A DNA stretch of 64,000 bases from Hyaloperonospora brassicae. Lineage: Eukaryota > Oomycota > Peronosporomycetes > Peronosporales > Peronosporaceae. The notes beneath the pieces are model-generated. The model saw only the letters and a program-made list of their open reading frames with translations, was not told the origin of the DNA and did no database searches. Both the position numbers and the translations under genes were made by a program. Where the stretch lies: contig CANTFL010001141.1 in NCBI GenBank assembly GCA_947650285.1, positions 1-64,000 of the forward strand. Direction: 5' to 3'. Below are positions 33,419-44,760 of this stretch, one piece after another; positions within the stretch are counted from its first letter, which is position 1, and the number at the start of each line of letters is the position of its first letter.

Positions 33419-34048
33419 ATGTCACGCGCAGCACCCGCGAAACTGCAGCCTCTGATCCAGGACCCTGCGGACGGCACGCCCGTAAAAGAGGTGGCACCGT
33501 TCCTACGCAGTCTGCGGCTCATGCTGAACACCGAGAACCCACGCATCCTACGATGGACGATGGATGGCAAGGCGTTTGAGATTCACGACATGGCTGCCAT
33601 GGCTAGACACGTGCTGCCCAAGTACTTTAAGCACCGCAAGTACGCGAGCTTTCAGCGGCAGCTCAACTACTTCCATTTCCGCAAATGGACCAAATCGCGC
33701 GCCATCGTATGCACGTTCTCGAACCAGTTTTTCCAGCGCGACCAGCCAGCTCTGACGTGGCACATTACGCGCAAGCGCTCGCTGTCTCCGACCAAGAACC
33801 CTTTGTTTCGAAGCAGCCCCGTAAGAGCAGAACCACGAGCTCCGTTGGCGTTCATGGCGCCAGACCTGCAGCTCAGCAGCCAGCTCACCCGCGTGAAGCA
33901 GACGACTTCGGAGCCAGAGACGCTCGGTGGAGATGCGTCGCTCGCGTGGGTCGACGCACTGTACCCAGAGTTGGAGCTGGATCTGCTGGACGACAGCGAC
34001 CCTACGTCCACAAACTGCTGTTTGCTGACGGAACCGCTATGGCTCTAG
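33419..34048 (+). CDS. HSF-type DNA-binding domain protein 1
   Basis: A 209-residue protein whose first two thirds form a heat-shock-factor-type winged helix: VAPFLRSLRLMLNTENP at residues 26-42, ILRWTMDGKAFEIHD, VLPKYFKHRKYASFQRQLNY (recognition helix) and FRKWTKS, closing with FSNQFFQRDQPAL and ITRKRS. HSF domains bind nGAAn repeats; oomycetes have an expanded family of such small factors, whose targets are largely unknown. I see no trimerising leucine zipper; the tail is acidic (LYPELELDLLDDSD) and may activate transcription. I chose ATG 33,419 because it lies just before the domain and the upstream frame looks non-coding; ATG 33,320 is possible and would add a hydrophobic segment. A paralogue lies tail to tail at 35,580-36,199. 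Confidence 0.88.
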   Translation: MSRAAPAKLQPLIQDPADGTPVKEVAPFLRSLRLMLNTENPRILRWTMDGKAFEIHDMAAMARHVLPKYFKHRKYASFQRQLNYFHFRKWTKSRAIVCTFSNQFFQRDQPALTWHITRKRSLSPTKNPLFRSSPVRAEPRAPLAFMAPDLQLSSQLTRVKQTTSEPETLGGDASLAWVDALYPELELDLLDDSDPTSTNCCLLTEPLWL

Positions 34049-35579
34049 GAGGTTTCTTGCTGCAGCCCATTATTTAACAGATGGCCGTGACAACACAGCA
34101 AGCGCTGATCGTGGAGATCATCCAGTCGGAAGCCTAGCGTTGTAAGTCTCTCGTTTATCTTCCATTCGGTCAGGCAGGTAACGCATCGTAATATACCTAA
34201 TTCGGTCGTCTGTCACAATCAGTAGCAGCAGAAGCAGCAGCAGCACAAGCGCCCGCTAGTGGGTATATTGATTTGCCGCAACGTTCGTTGTGCGTGGTCG
34301 CGGTACTCGTGGGGTACCATACGGTTGCGCGAGACTGAGGTGGCGGTCTCTGCTGTCCCTCGGTCAGATGACACAACCACGACCGCCGTCATGAGATCTC
34401 GACGAGATAGGCGCTGCGATCCCTCCGCCCTTGTTTGCTCATTCGATTTGACTAGATGCGGTGTGTCGCTCGTCACAGTGGGATCGCAAACGGCTCTTGA
34501 TCACGTGAAGACCTTCGCGTGCCCATTCGCTTCACCGAGAGCTCGCGGCAGCAAAGCAGCTGACCCAGTTCGACGTACGTCTCCGTGGACCAATCTTGCA
34601 AGTCGTGTGTTTTTCTTCTTCTTCTCACTCAACGATCAGGTGATGGCGAGAAAGCAAAGGGCTCGTCGGTCCAGTATGGACGACCTAGTGGGTAGTCGAA
34701 CTACTCAACACACGAGGTATAACTCGCATTGTCGCACTACAGAAGGACGAAGATCCACGTTGCCACTGAACGTAACTTTTCATGTGACGACAGCAAGCTG
34801 CTTCTGACTTTTCACGAGATCTTCCGCCGTCTCGATGTTCCGCCACCGCTGTCACTTGTCGCCTCTTCCAAAGAAATCAGGAACATACGCGCGTGATGCA
34901 TCACCCGACGCACAAATCGTTTGACAACCACGTTTGATCGTGTCTTTGTAAACCGCGAGCTGATTATGCGCGCAGTGGTCGTGGAGACGGTCCGTCAAGG
35001 TATACGACATTACCAAGCAGTGTCACGCTTCACCCAGACCTGGTTGCAGTTGCCAAGTGTATCCCTTCTGCTGTGCTGGTCGTTGTTGGAAAACGTATAG
35101 CAGCAAGAGGGCGACTGCCCACCCCGGTCCAGATGCTCAAAGGGCCGGTACATTGTCACCATCGTGACACACCCCTGTGGCTTTATTTCGATGGATTATG
35201 CAGAGGCACGAGGGTCCGTCAGGTCGCAAAACTGGACAGCACGCATCCATTGAGATTTGTGGTACGTGTGTTTGTGTGCTAACGTATCGATCCCACTGGT
35301 GTAATCACAGACAGCGCAGCAAAGCCTTGCTTGCACAGCTGTAAACATGCCGTCTGCGGGCGTACGCCAACGTGAGAGCTTTGCCACGCCATGTGACTAC
35401 CAAATACAGGTACATCATACAGCCTGGGCCTTTCGTTTCGATACAATAGCTATCCTGACCTGGTCGTCGAGAAAGCCACTACACAAGACATGCATCGCTC
35501 GTACTCCCTTCCTCTCTCCATACAGAGATGACCCTCTATTCCCACTCCCCTCAACCAAGTCGCATTTGCTATCGCGGCG
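34049..35579. other. Spacer between the convergent HSF-type genes
   Basis: A plus frame at 34,259-34,807 (182 codons) has no domain and a low-complexity run of Phe. A different plus frame at about 34,750-34,898 reads NFSCDDSKLLLTFHEIFRRLD followed by VPPPLSLVASSKEIRNIRA and then a stop. It looks like the tail of a real gene, unrecognised. A short CAG/AAG-type repeat lies at 34,219-34,248. No terminator or RNA gene was seen. Confidence 0.4.
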
Positions 35580-36199
35580 TCACAACTCGGCGCACTCGGA
35601 CGGATAGTCGCGGCACATTGGACCCGTAGCATTGTCCATTAGTAGTGGCGACTGGAGTGATGAGTACAGCACGTCTACCCAGTCCAATGATTGCTCGTCC
35701 TGATCGCTTGTCAATGGCTCGTGGAAGGGAGCCTCGCGAAAGAGAGCAAGCTCGTCCGCTATCGAGTACGCATCCGTGGGTGACGGAAACGACCCGGGGC
35801 TGCTGGCATCGCCTGACGGTACGTCGATGGCGATCGCTCTCTTCGTCTTGGCAACACTGCTGCTACTTCGGAGGTTCTCGGGTCTCTTGCGTATAATACG
35901 CCACGCCAGCGCCGGCTGGTCGCGCTGGAAGAACGGGTTGGAAAAAGTGCACACAAGTGCTTTGGACTTCGTCCATTTGCGGAAGTTGAAATAGTTGAGC
36001 TGGCGCTGGAAGCTCGTGTACTTGCTGTGCTTGAAGTACTTGGGCAGCACGTGTCTAGCATCATGGCGGCCATGTCGTGAATCTCAAAGGCCTTGCCATC
36101 GGGCGTCCATCGCAACACAGCCGGGTCTTCTGTGGTGAGAAGCTGCCGCAGACTCTTGAGAAAGGGTGCCACTTCTGTGCCTCGGCGGAAGGAGTCCAT
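35580..36199 (-). pseudogene. HSF-type DNA-binding domain protein 2, frameshifted
   Basis: This paralogue of the plus-strand gene starts at ATG 36,199 (MDSFRRGTEVAPFLKSL). It keeps the whole HSF-type domain: RWTPDGKAFEIHDMAAM, then LPKYFKHSKYTSFQRQLNYF, FRKWTKSKALVCTFSN and QRDQPALAWRIIRKR. The tail is acidic (QSLDWVDVLYSSLQSPLL) and ends at 35,580. Two extra bases near 36,058-36,063 (ATGATGCTAG here, ATGGCTAG in gene 1) shift the frame in the middle of the domain. Otherwise the gene is about 206 codons, the same size as gene 1. It is either a young pseudogene or an assembly error. CCCCATTTCTCC about 60 bases upstream resembles an oomycete initiator. The convergent arrangement suggests an inverted duplication. 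Confidence 0.8.
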
Positions 36200-37740
36200 T
36201 GCTAGCAAAACGTGGCCGACTTGACCGCCAACGAGGGTGCCCTTCCGTTCCGGAGAAATGGGGACACGTAATTAGCGATGTCGGTCTGCTGCAAAAGTGT
36301 GACTCGCGCTTGTCTATCCGATTGAAGTGAGACGTCCAACGCAAATTACACAGTGCCCAAGCTGATCGACTGACTGGCTGGCTGGCTGGCTTTGGGACCA
36401 AACTCAGATGTGTCAGGAAGCGACAGGGAAGCAAACGAAGTCGCCAATAGCTCGACACAAGTCGCTGCGTTTCTACGCAGCGACGAGTCGCAACCAGAGA
36501 CGAGACAGACAATAAGTAAGGCGGGGGCGGGGGGGGGATGTGGGAGATGTACGGCTGCGTCCCTTTTCCGCTTAGGAAGTGGGTATACTGAGCGCTGGCG
36601 TCAGGATGGCACGAACGGGCATGCCCATCTGACAAGCAGGCACTGCGATCCTGCTACCCTCCTCGACTCAAGCGGAGCTTTCAGGTCGAGCAAGGCAGGC
36701 AAGTCCTCTTGCATCGGTTTATGCAAATGCACACGTGTGCCTGGGACCGTGGTGTGACGACTAATGCAACGATGTACATGACGTGTACATGTTAGTACTA
36801 CATGTGCAGGTATCAATATGCTCTACACGGGAAGACAGGCAGCGACGGACAGGTCCAAGAGAAGTCGCGGTACCACTTTGTCATGCCCACGTTCGAGTCA
36901 TTCTTGCTCTAGCCACCCCGCCCCTCGCTAATCGCTTGTCAGAGCTGTAATGTGTCCTATCTTGCGCGGCATGACTCACATTGGAACAATAGCGCGAGGC
37001 ATTCACGATGCAAAAACGCACCTCTACAATTTTATGGTGCGCATTGGCATGTAATGTGATGACTAGAGTTTTGCAATCATACAATTCTGTGAACATGAAC
37101 GTGCCGACTTTTTCTTGCATAATCACGTTATTTATAGGGCACACGCGACTTGCCACCAGCCATCGCTCTTATCGTTGACATGATATGAAGAGGCGGCTTG
37201 ACCGTGTACTTTCGTTAGTATGTTGCTGCACAGCCTGCCGTCAAGTAATATACAACGATAGCCCCCCGCCCGAAAGGACTGAATGAACCACAACGCTGCT
37301 ACACTTTTGTTTTCGACCGATTGAGGATAATTGTGCTACTTGAACGCCTTCCATCAAGTTCCAGTCAAAGCTTGTACGAGATGTCATCCGCATCGAGGAT
37401 CAGGTCGTTCGTCGCTGCTGTGATAACAAAGCTACTGATCGAGTAAGGACATATACACGATTGCGTCAGTCGGCGCTGTCACGATAACAAAGGGCTGGAT
37501 AAGTAAGGATATACGATAGTGCGAGATCCACGATACCGGTAAACTCAGACACAATGCTCATCTCGATGCGTCACCCGAGTACATGTGGCCACGATGCTCC
37601 GATGCAGCTTCGAAACGCATAAAGCAGCGCTTCGTTTGATCCCATATTCATTCTGCGTATAAAGAGCACTCGGAGAGACATGCCAAGTGCAGACGTTCAT
37701 CAGCGCTGACTTGCACTGGATTTCATTTGCGTATGCGTCG
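36200..37740. other. Region upstream of HSF-type gene 2; no recognised gene
   Basis: It contains short simple repeats (CTGG units at 36,370-36,390; a G-rich run at 36,523-36,538). The 183-codon minus frame 36,635-36,084 overlaps the start of the HSF gene in another frame and is Pro/Arg/Ser-rich, so I treat it as a shadow. Nothing else is recognisable. Confidence 0.45.
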
Positions 37741-40700
37741 ATTCAATAGACACCTTTTACAAGTATTTTTCTCTGTATGATGCGAGATTGATCGACATCG
37801 CGGCCAAGATTCATGCATGCATACGTATCGGACCCCGTTTGCTTGGAGTGAGCGGAGCAGTCGTAAGATAGACTCGTTGCCGCCACACCGGGGTCACATG
37901 CGAAAGTGATGAGTTGATTGCAATATCCGAAGCAAAAGGGTGCTATTGTGGCTCGTTCAATGTCACACATTTGTGCTGAAGGGACATTTGAATGAGGACG
38001 GCAAGACGATTTGTGTGGCAACCAATGCTTGACATCGACCTCGACGAGAGATGCCTTGAGATGCTACTTTACGAGGATGCCCGGATTGATGACAGGAAAA
38101 CTGAACACTTCGACGGCGGATAAACTCGTTGACAAGAATACAATGATATCGACATCTTCTTGTAGCACGCAAAAGACTTTCGTATTGCTCTGTCGATTAC
38201 AATGAGGTATTCGTTGACTGAAGGGGGTAGAGCGGGTTTTCAACCTCCTGGTAGAATAACCAATCGCTGCATTGCATAGTACAACAAAGCGCTGTATACA
38301 GCCGCGTGCAAAGAGCTTCACAGGCGTGGCAGTCAATTTTATACCAACAGCAGTCGACGAACAACGTGTTGTAAGTTGTAATGGGCGGCATACTCGAGAC
38401 CAATCGGAGAAAAGACGCGACAACATGCTCGTTTCAAGGTGTTGTGTTTTGTGTCGTAACATTTGTTTCATCGAAATTAGGACAGCTGAATACAGCTGCG
38501 CGGCAAAAACTTGGGCTCTTTTGCAAAGAAAAAGTACCGGACCGATTTACCTCATTTGTTGGCATGATGGTAAATACGAAGCTACACGATGTTTCTATGT
38601 AACGCATTCCACGTCGTCAATTTGTCGTGCATCTTCGTATAAACAACAAAGATAGGGTATCTCTGTCGGACCACCAGGGACAGTTGAGCAAATTGTAAGT
38701 CGTTGGTAGATGACAAGCCATCGTTTGCTTCCCCTCGTTGTCGCAGTTACGATGTCACTGTTGCAACACTTATCCATTCAAACCATTGGCTTGCAGGTCG
38801 GAAATTGATGATTCGCATGTGGATAGTGAACGTGCACTTTGATAGAACAGATATGCCGTTGTTTGCATGTTGATGCGTCAAGCACATTCCACTGTTACAT
38901 GTAACACGGCGTCATGCACTCAGGTTAAACGGCAGGTCTAGGTCTTGTCTTTTTTCGTCTTGAGTTAAGAAAAGTGTGGTGGTGTACCCTTTGTGTTCAA
39001 TGTAGCGTGGTTGGGCCACGAACGTTCTCTTCAGCGCTTCAAAAGGATGTCGGTCAGGAGAAGGTGCAGTCTCTTTTATCGATTCGGGTGAGTATGATGC
39101 TGGCGTCCTTGTGTTAAGGAGTGTATGACTATACACTTGCTATAGAGATCTACGCGTTGACTTCCATATCAATAGCCGAAGTATGTAATTTATAAATCCG
39201 GTCATGGTTTGATAACTTTCTCTCTGGAACCAAGTGGAGCGATGGTCTAAGACCAGGTTTGGACAATATCGACAATCTCGGCAATCAAGTCGCTGCTACT
39301 TCGTGCTTTTTTCGTCATAATAAAATAAAATGAAAGTTGTCCTACAGCATAATGCTCCGATATGTCAACGATTCGCTGATCGAACTTTATGGCCGATGAT
39401 AGTAAAGCAAAAATCTGACCGTAGGTTGTTGGTGTCGATCATTGTGCGGTGAACAGAAATGCAAAGGAGGAAGAGAATATTGGGGACCAAGAACTTAGTT
39501 GTGAGGGCTATAAATGTCGTACATGCGATTGCGTGGGTCTGATTGGGATGCGCGCCCCCGCATCATAGTGGAATGTATATGATAGAGCTCCCACGCCATC
39601 GCGCAACCACCGTGTCAGGAGAACGCATTCAATAATCGTTTTGTAGATCAATGGGTCTGACAACTGGTGTCCACAGCTGTCTCAACAAGTTACGAAGACA
39701 AGCGGCAACTATATGTATGTATTTGGGTATCTTTGTGGTATTTAAGACCATTTACCGCCACTTGCTTTAGAATCTGGCTGTTTGGCGCTTGCCTATGCAG
39801 CTACCTGTCGTCGGGAAGACATGCACATCCTGGTACGAGTCCTGAACCAAAAGAGTCGTGGCAATGTGCCGACAACAACTACTCTGTGCAAGTTGCGCTT
39901 TAGCGAGGAGTACCGCCACCTCAACTTAACCATCACAGAATTGATTGCCAATCAGACCCGCCGATATTGCCGTCCTTCATTTCCTATAGCCACAAAGGTT
40001 GTCACACTCGAGTCGCTATATTTACGAATGCTATGATCCGCTCGCAGCTCGACTTAGTATTCAACAATGTCTACGTTTGCCTGCGTCTTGGTCTGTCGAA
40101 GATTGACCGAGTTGCTTGATATATCTACTTTTTGTAAGACCAGTATCGTAAATCTGGCCACGTTCAAAATGACTAATTCAGTAAAACAACACAAACCGTA
40201 CTCGTGTTTTTTCGCTTGTTCACCGACTGGCACTACGCATGTGCGTCGTGGCACAAGCGGGATACCGGTTCACTTACGTAGTATTGCAACTTTTTGCAGC
40301 GGTTATAAGTGAGTGTCATTGCTCCGGACATTCCGCGGACGAACCTCATGAGCAAGAGTTTTTTTGGCACGCGAGCTGCAACAGTCCAAAGAACGGGTGC
40401 AATGTCGACTTACATAATTGCTTTCAAAGCTGTTAATTCACTTCATGCCAGCCGACGGATGGTAGTACGATACGCAAGAATATGCACGAGTGAGGATACA
40501 CAGAAGAGTATTCTTATGCACAAACAGCATCGCAGTAGTCGAAATGAGCAACGAGAAATTGCTATCTCCAGTTCCCCACCTAGTTTTGCATAAGTAGTAT
40601 GTTACTGCGGACTATACCATCTACGTAGTGACCAAAAAGCATAGCGCGTGACCAGGTCTGCAAAGTCGGTGTGAAGCGCTGCATATTTCGTCCACATTTT

Positions 40701-40990
40701 ACGGCGTAGTGGGAAATGTTGGCGTTACAAGATGTCGACACAAAGATGACGCAGACGACGAGGTATCGAGAACACGCATCTCGTGACAGCACTAGCATAT
40801 TAAAGACTAACGTGAACTGAGCGTGGACTGATTCATCTCGTACACAAGGGGACAATAATAGCAATCACAGTCGAGTCTGTAGTTTTTGCAACAAAATAAC
40901 CGAAAAGTGATGTGTCGTAAGTGTATCGTGGAAAGCGGGTTGCCACCGCTTGCCAACTGACTGTTAGGTATGACGGATATGTAGTCTAGA
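37741..40990. other. Coding-like but unrecognised, decayed DNA
   Basis: Many medium open frames on both strands (37,743-38,021 minus; 38,064-38,471 minus; 38,272-38,655 plus; 38,381-38,602 plus; 39,667-39,903 plus; 40,309-40,593 plus). The plus frame from about 37,993 (VWQPMLDIDLDERCLEMLLYE) and the frame at 40,309-40,593 look more protein-like than background, but I recognise no family. It may be one or more old genes related to the decayed frame at 41.0-42.2 kb. Confidence 0.3.
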
Positions 40991-40992
40991 AC

Positions 40993-42199
40993 ATGACTGC
41001 ACCGAACTGTGCTTTCACATGCGCACTTTCGGCTACACTGCTATCAATCGAGGCTGGGTGGAATAAATCTGACGATGAGAAGAGCAATTTATTTTTGAGT
41101 GCGCTTACATGTGCTAGCGGTCACCGTGCAAGGTACCTACAACAGAGTGGCGACTTCAATGATGATGTTTCTCTCTCTGCTTTTCACGTTCGTAATTGGC
41201 GCATGAGTTTTGCTGGATTCACCATCGTGAAAGGCGTTACGAGGTGCTAGACGGCCGTGGGTACATGGACATCACAAAGGCGCCGCCTTCAAGTACAGGC
41301 ACGCGCTTCAGTATGGCTAAGTGGTTGCGAAGGGTTTACGCACATGTAAGTCAGACCATAAACATCGATACTGACCTTTCCTTTTTTGAAAAGCTTGACC
41401 GTCTTGACATGACAGTAGTACGATATGACAGAAAGCTGAGCTGATGTACGGTGGAGTTGTGGCCAAAGTACGTGGACGTGGTTATCTTAGCGGCAGGAAT
41501 AGGTGTGTGGTGCATGTAAAGTACCGTGAGTCGTTGTCTAAAGAGTGAGGGATTCGGCTGGCCCGAAGTGTGTATGTACGAGTTAAACTCATTGATGCAG
41601 GAATCGCCGACGAAGGCGTGATGCGTTGAGCAAATGCGTTCGTCATGCCCATTGGACGAGACATCGACGGTTTGGATGCAGACGTCTACACACACCATGC
41701 AGCTATGTGTTATAGCTGCTAAACGAAATGCGCTGTTTTGTAAGCTCATGCGAACGATGAGGTTGCGCGATACTATTGGCGAGATTATGAACAAGATCTT
41801 TCGAAACGTGCCACGTTCAAGGCATCCCAGGTAGCACTTAACGTTTGCAAATACTATAGACAGCTGCCGTCTGCTATCGCTTTCCTCAATCGTTACGCGA
41901 ATGGTCAGCGCACGCATGCACCATCTCGAGCTGCAAGAGTGACCCAGGAGAAGATTAAGGTAGACTTAACCCGACACTCACTCGTATGCATTTACCGTTT
42001 CTATGTGAGCTAGAACGTGGTTGAAGGTATCGATCACCACGAGCAGGTGACAAGTACAGCAGCGATCGTGGGAAGGATCTGCGTCATAATGTGCTTGGTC
42101 GTCCTTGCAATATTCATTTGGCTGATGTTCATTCACAGTCAGTGTACACACACATGTCCTTCACACTGTCGCAATGATTGCTGGTTGATGAGTCTCTAG
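40993..42199 (+). pseudogene. Decayed gene of unknown function with a C-terminal membrane segment
   Basis: Three consecutive plus-strand frames follow one another: 40,993-41,250, 41,196-41,442 and then one frame from 41,444 to 42,199. The last reads as protein for 250 codons but is interrupted by five stops (TGA, TGA, TAA, TAA, TAG). It ends with a strongly hydrophobic stretch (IVGRICVIMCLVVLAIFIW, near 42,068) and a Cys-rich tail (SQCTHTCPSHC). I do not recognise the family. The shape suggests a single-pass membrane protein with a short exterior or luminal Cys-rich end. Frame changes could be introns, but the in-frame stops argue for a pseudogene. The secreted-protein gene follows on the opposite strand. 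Confidence 0.4.
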
Positions 42200-42349
42200 G
42201 TTCTGTATCGAAGCCACTATCGAGAACGTGAGCGTTGAACATTGTATTAGTGTTGTGGTTAACGTTGTGCAGTTTATTGAGTCGTGCTTCTCGTAAAAAG
42301 ATGTATTACATAACGCTTAGCAACCGTCTCTGGCTCCGTGCACCACCAC

Positions 42350-42757
42350 CTATACAACCGCGAGTTGTTTGTGTGACCGATGCCGAACTTTAACACGTTT
42401 GATCGTTTTCACCTTGCCGTGCACGACACCACGAATCATTCGTATGGGAAGCGTCACCGCATTTTTGATACCGCGGCCGATTGCTTGAGGAAGAGCAGTG
42501 ATCATGCGCACGACTCCAGACGGTATAACGACGAAGGAAGGTTTACCCCCAGCCTTGGCCGAAACACCGGGCGCCCTCGAGTGCGGCTTCGTATACACCT
42601 TCTTATGTGCCTTGTGTGCGCCGTGATCATGTGTGGTGAGCACTCGATTCGAATGCGTATTCGAGTGGGGTCGCAAACTGGGCTTGGCCACTGCGATTGG
42701 GCTGCACCAAACCATGATGGCGGCTATAAACAGGAAAAAAGAGCGTTGGAAGCGCAT
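42350..42757 (-). CDS. Small secreted basic protein, candidate effector
   Basis: A 135-residue protein beginning MRFQRSFFLFIAAIMVWCSP, a clear signal peptide: basic start, about 14 hydrophobic residues, and a likely cleavage after A-V-A near residue 23. The mature part is rich in His and Lys (THDHGAHKAHKKVYTKPH), without an RXLR or LFLAK motif. It ends with an amphipathic-looking segment (IPSGVVRMITALPQAIGRG and LPIRMIRGVVHG) and a basic tail (RVKVRHRSHKQ). There are no cysteines after the signal peptide. The start at 42,757 is preferred over the longer open frame from 42,874 because the signal peptide begins there and the initiator lies between them. The family is not recognised. It could act outside the cell or in a host plant; that is inference. 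A 152-codon plus-strand frame opposite is a shadow. Confidence 0.75.
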   Translation of the reverse strand: MRFQRSFFLFIAAIMVWCSPIAVAKPSLRPHSNTHSNRVLTTHDHGAHKAHKKVYTKPHSRAPGVSAKAGGKPSFVVIPSGVVRMITALPQAIGRGIKNAVTLPIRMIRGVVHGKVKTIKRVKVRHRSHKQLAVV

Positions 42758-42830
42758 GACGAAGTGGCGTCGCGACTGACTGCGGGAAGACTGGGGAAGG
42801 GAGTGATGGAAGTCGTGAGCAGTCGGATGC

Positions 42831-42850
42831 TGATTTAGAAATGAAAGATC
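42831..42850 (-). promoter_or_regulatory. Oomycete-type initiator upstream of the secreted-protein gene
   Basis: On the minus strand the sequence reads GATCTTTCATTTCTAAATCA, about 80 bases before the ATG. Oomycete genes often start transcription at an initiator plus flanking region resembling TCATTYYNCAWTT, and this matches well. It predicts a short leader and argues for the internal ATG at 42,757. Confidence 0.55.
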
Positions 42851-43515
42851 AGGAGGCGAGGTCTGGTCCGTCAAACCGCGTCTGACCTAACCCATCAGTT
42901 TGCAGGAGGTGCGAATCTGCGAAGAATCTCAGCCAAGATTCCTTTTCGGTGTTTTTATATAAAACAATAAAAGGTCAGGGCTGTTCAAAAGCAAGCCTGT
43001 CGGACTTTATATTTATCAGAAGCTACGCGTTCGTGTGACACAATGGGTGAGCGAGCACTGTCGCTTCTCTTGGTACACATAAAAGGCTCAGGTAACACGA
43101 GCCGGCTCGTTGTTGCTCCGACGATGCCAATCACAGACGAAGCTACAAGAACGTCGCTACCTGGCTGAGCAGACTGACGGCACGAATTCGCGCAGCGCCT
43201 TACTATGCTAACGTAGAGCAAGGATGGCCACTCGTGCAAATTAGAAGACCAAGTGATCGATTGTGCTAACACACAAATATTCGGACGCATGACTATACAC
43301 GTAGCTCTTCATGCCATAATGAGTCCAATCGATCAACTCACGGACAGTCTGGCTTTCCCATGCTAAACTTGATCAATCGTTCGGCAATCGGGCTGCGACT
43401 TCGTCGCATGTACGTACCCCTGTCAAATAATGAATTAGGTCGGACGCGTTTGGCCCGGACTAAACTGCAGTGAGTCCATTGCCATTACATCTCGGCCAAC
43501 CGTCAAGCACTCACG
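42851..43515. other. No recognisable gene
   Basis: One minus-strand open frame at 42,985-43,290 has no recognised domain. Nothing else stands out. Confidence 0.4.
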
Positions 43516-43684
43516 TCTCCCACCATTTCTTCCATCAATTCTCGCGCGTCCGGTACAAATTTACTGCTTTATGCGCTTGCAAAGACCTTTTTTCCTCACC
43601 TCTCCCACCATTTCTTTCCCTCAACTCTCGCGCGTTCGGTACATGTTTACTGCTTTATGCACTTGCAAAGATCTTTTTTCTTGC
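43516..43684. repeat. 85-bp tandem duplication
   Basis: Two adjacent copies (43,516-43,600 and 43,601-43,684) share TCTCCCACCATTTCTT, CTCGCGCGT, CGGTACA and TTTACTGCTTTATGC. They differ at about ten positions, so the duplication is moderately old. Confidence 0.85.
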
Positions 43685-43718
43685 TAATGATGACTTTTGT
43701 TCGTTGATGGAGCCAAAT

Positions 43719-44760
43719 AGTAACAGGTTGAGCACGCCATATGTCATAAACATGTCATTGACAAATAAAAAAGTGAGTCGATGTATATATATATATTCTT
43801 TTTTCAAGAATCTCGGATTTTTAGTCTACTTATAACCATTATTCGGATGCTACTGTCAAATATCATATTTGAGATTGCTCCACCTAAGGTTGACCAAGGG
43901 CAATTTAATTGATCAAATGAACCACCTATCGCTCTAGACGCGCACAACGGGTGTTGAGCAGATAGCCATGTTGCATTTAAAGTAGACCCTATGAAAAGTA
44001 CGACAAAAGAGGTATAATATGAACACTTTCACGATAAATTATGTACGGTTCTATTTTTACCTTAACAAAGCGAATCCGGCAGTAGGTTTCCTTCTTTCAA
44101 ACGTGCAGCATCCATGCGATCTCGATCTACTCCTTACGCAGTGGTCGATTTCGGCAATACTGTGGTCGATGTGGTAGCTTGTACTGTGTCGGTAAAAGTG
44201 TTCGTTGCCTTGTTGTATCTGGTAGCACTTTTTGGTCCGTCAGATGACAACGAATAATCCATTTAACTTAACATCTCTAATGATGGGAAGGATAGCTTTT
44301 ACGCTATGCTTGAATGCTTCACCCTTGAAGTGGCATCTATGGACTTTGACTGAACGCTTTAGATTACATAATGGTGCACTAACCGTCAGTGCCACGTTGT
44401 ACGCTCTGAAAGGGGAAGACAAACATGCCGTGAATATCAATTTCATCTTAAGTCAAAGTAATGCGCCTCACGAAAATCAAATCTATGTAACGGGGTATGC
44501 CAGTTTCATTTCATTAGCAGAAACCCTATCAATATATATATAAAATGTTATCCTGATTTATATATTTGACAATATTACTCTTGCAAGCCAATATTGTTGG
44601 AAGTTCCCTTTTGAAGTTGTGGTTGGCCGTAGAATCACAATTGGTTGATAAAGCATATTAGATCAACCGAATAAATTATCAATTGTGCTGGACGCGCGCA
44701 ACAGGTGGTGCACGGATTTCTGCATTAAAACTTTGTAGTTTCATTTACTGTAAAAATAAG
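43719..44760 (+). mobile_element. Relic of the Gypsy family: LTR, primer site, short interior, second LTR
   Basis: The core of the first LTR (for example GACGCGCACAACGGGTG near 43,938, matching GACACGCGCAATGGGTGG of the intact LTR) is followed at 44,220 by TGGTAGCACTT, the same primer binding site as the Gypsy element. At 44,486 a second LTR begins TGTAACGGGGTATGCC and continues through TTGGTTGAT and GGACGCGCGCAACAGGTGG near 44,693. Only about 265 bases separate primer site and second LTR, so the interior was deleted or never present. The first LTR start (about 43,719) and the second LTR end are uncertain. Confidence 0.55.

Noticed and set aside
36084..36635. 183-codon minus-strand frame overlapping the HSF-type gene 2 start
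   Set aside because: It overlaps the HSF domain in another frame and is low complexity (Pro, Ser, Arg).
42380..42838. 152-codon plus-strand frame opposite the secreted protein
   Set aside because: No signal peptide or domain; the minus-strand frame has a clear signal peptide and an initiator at the right place.
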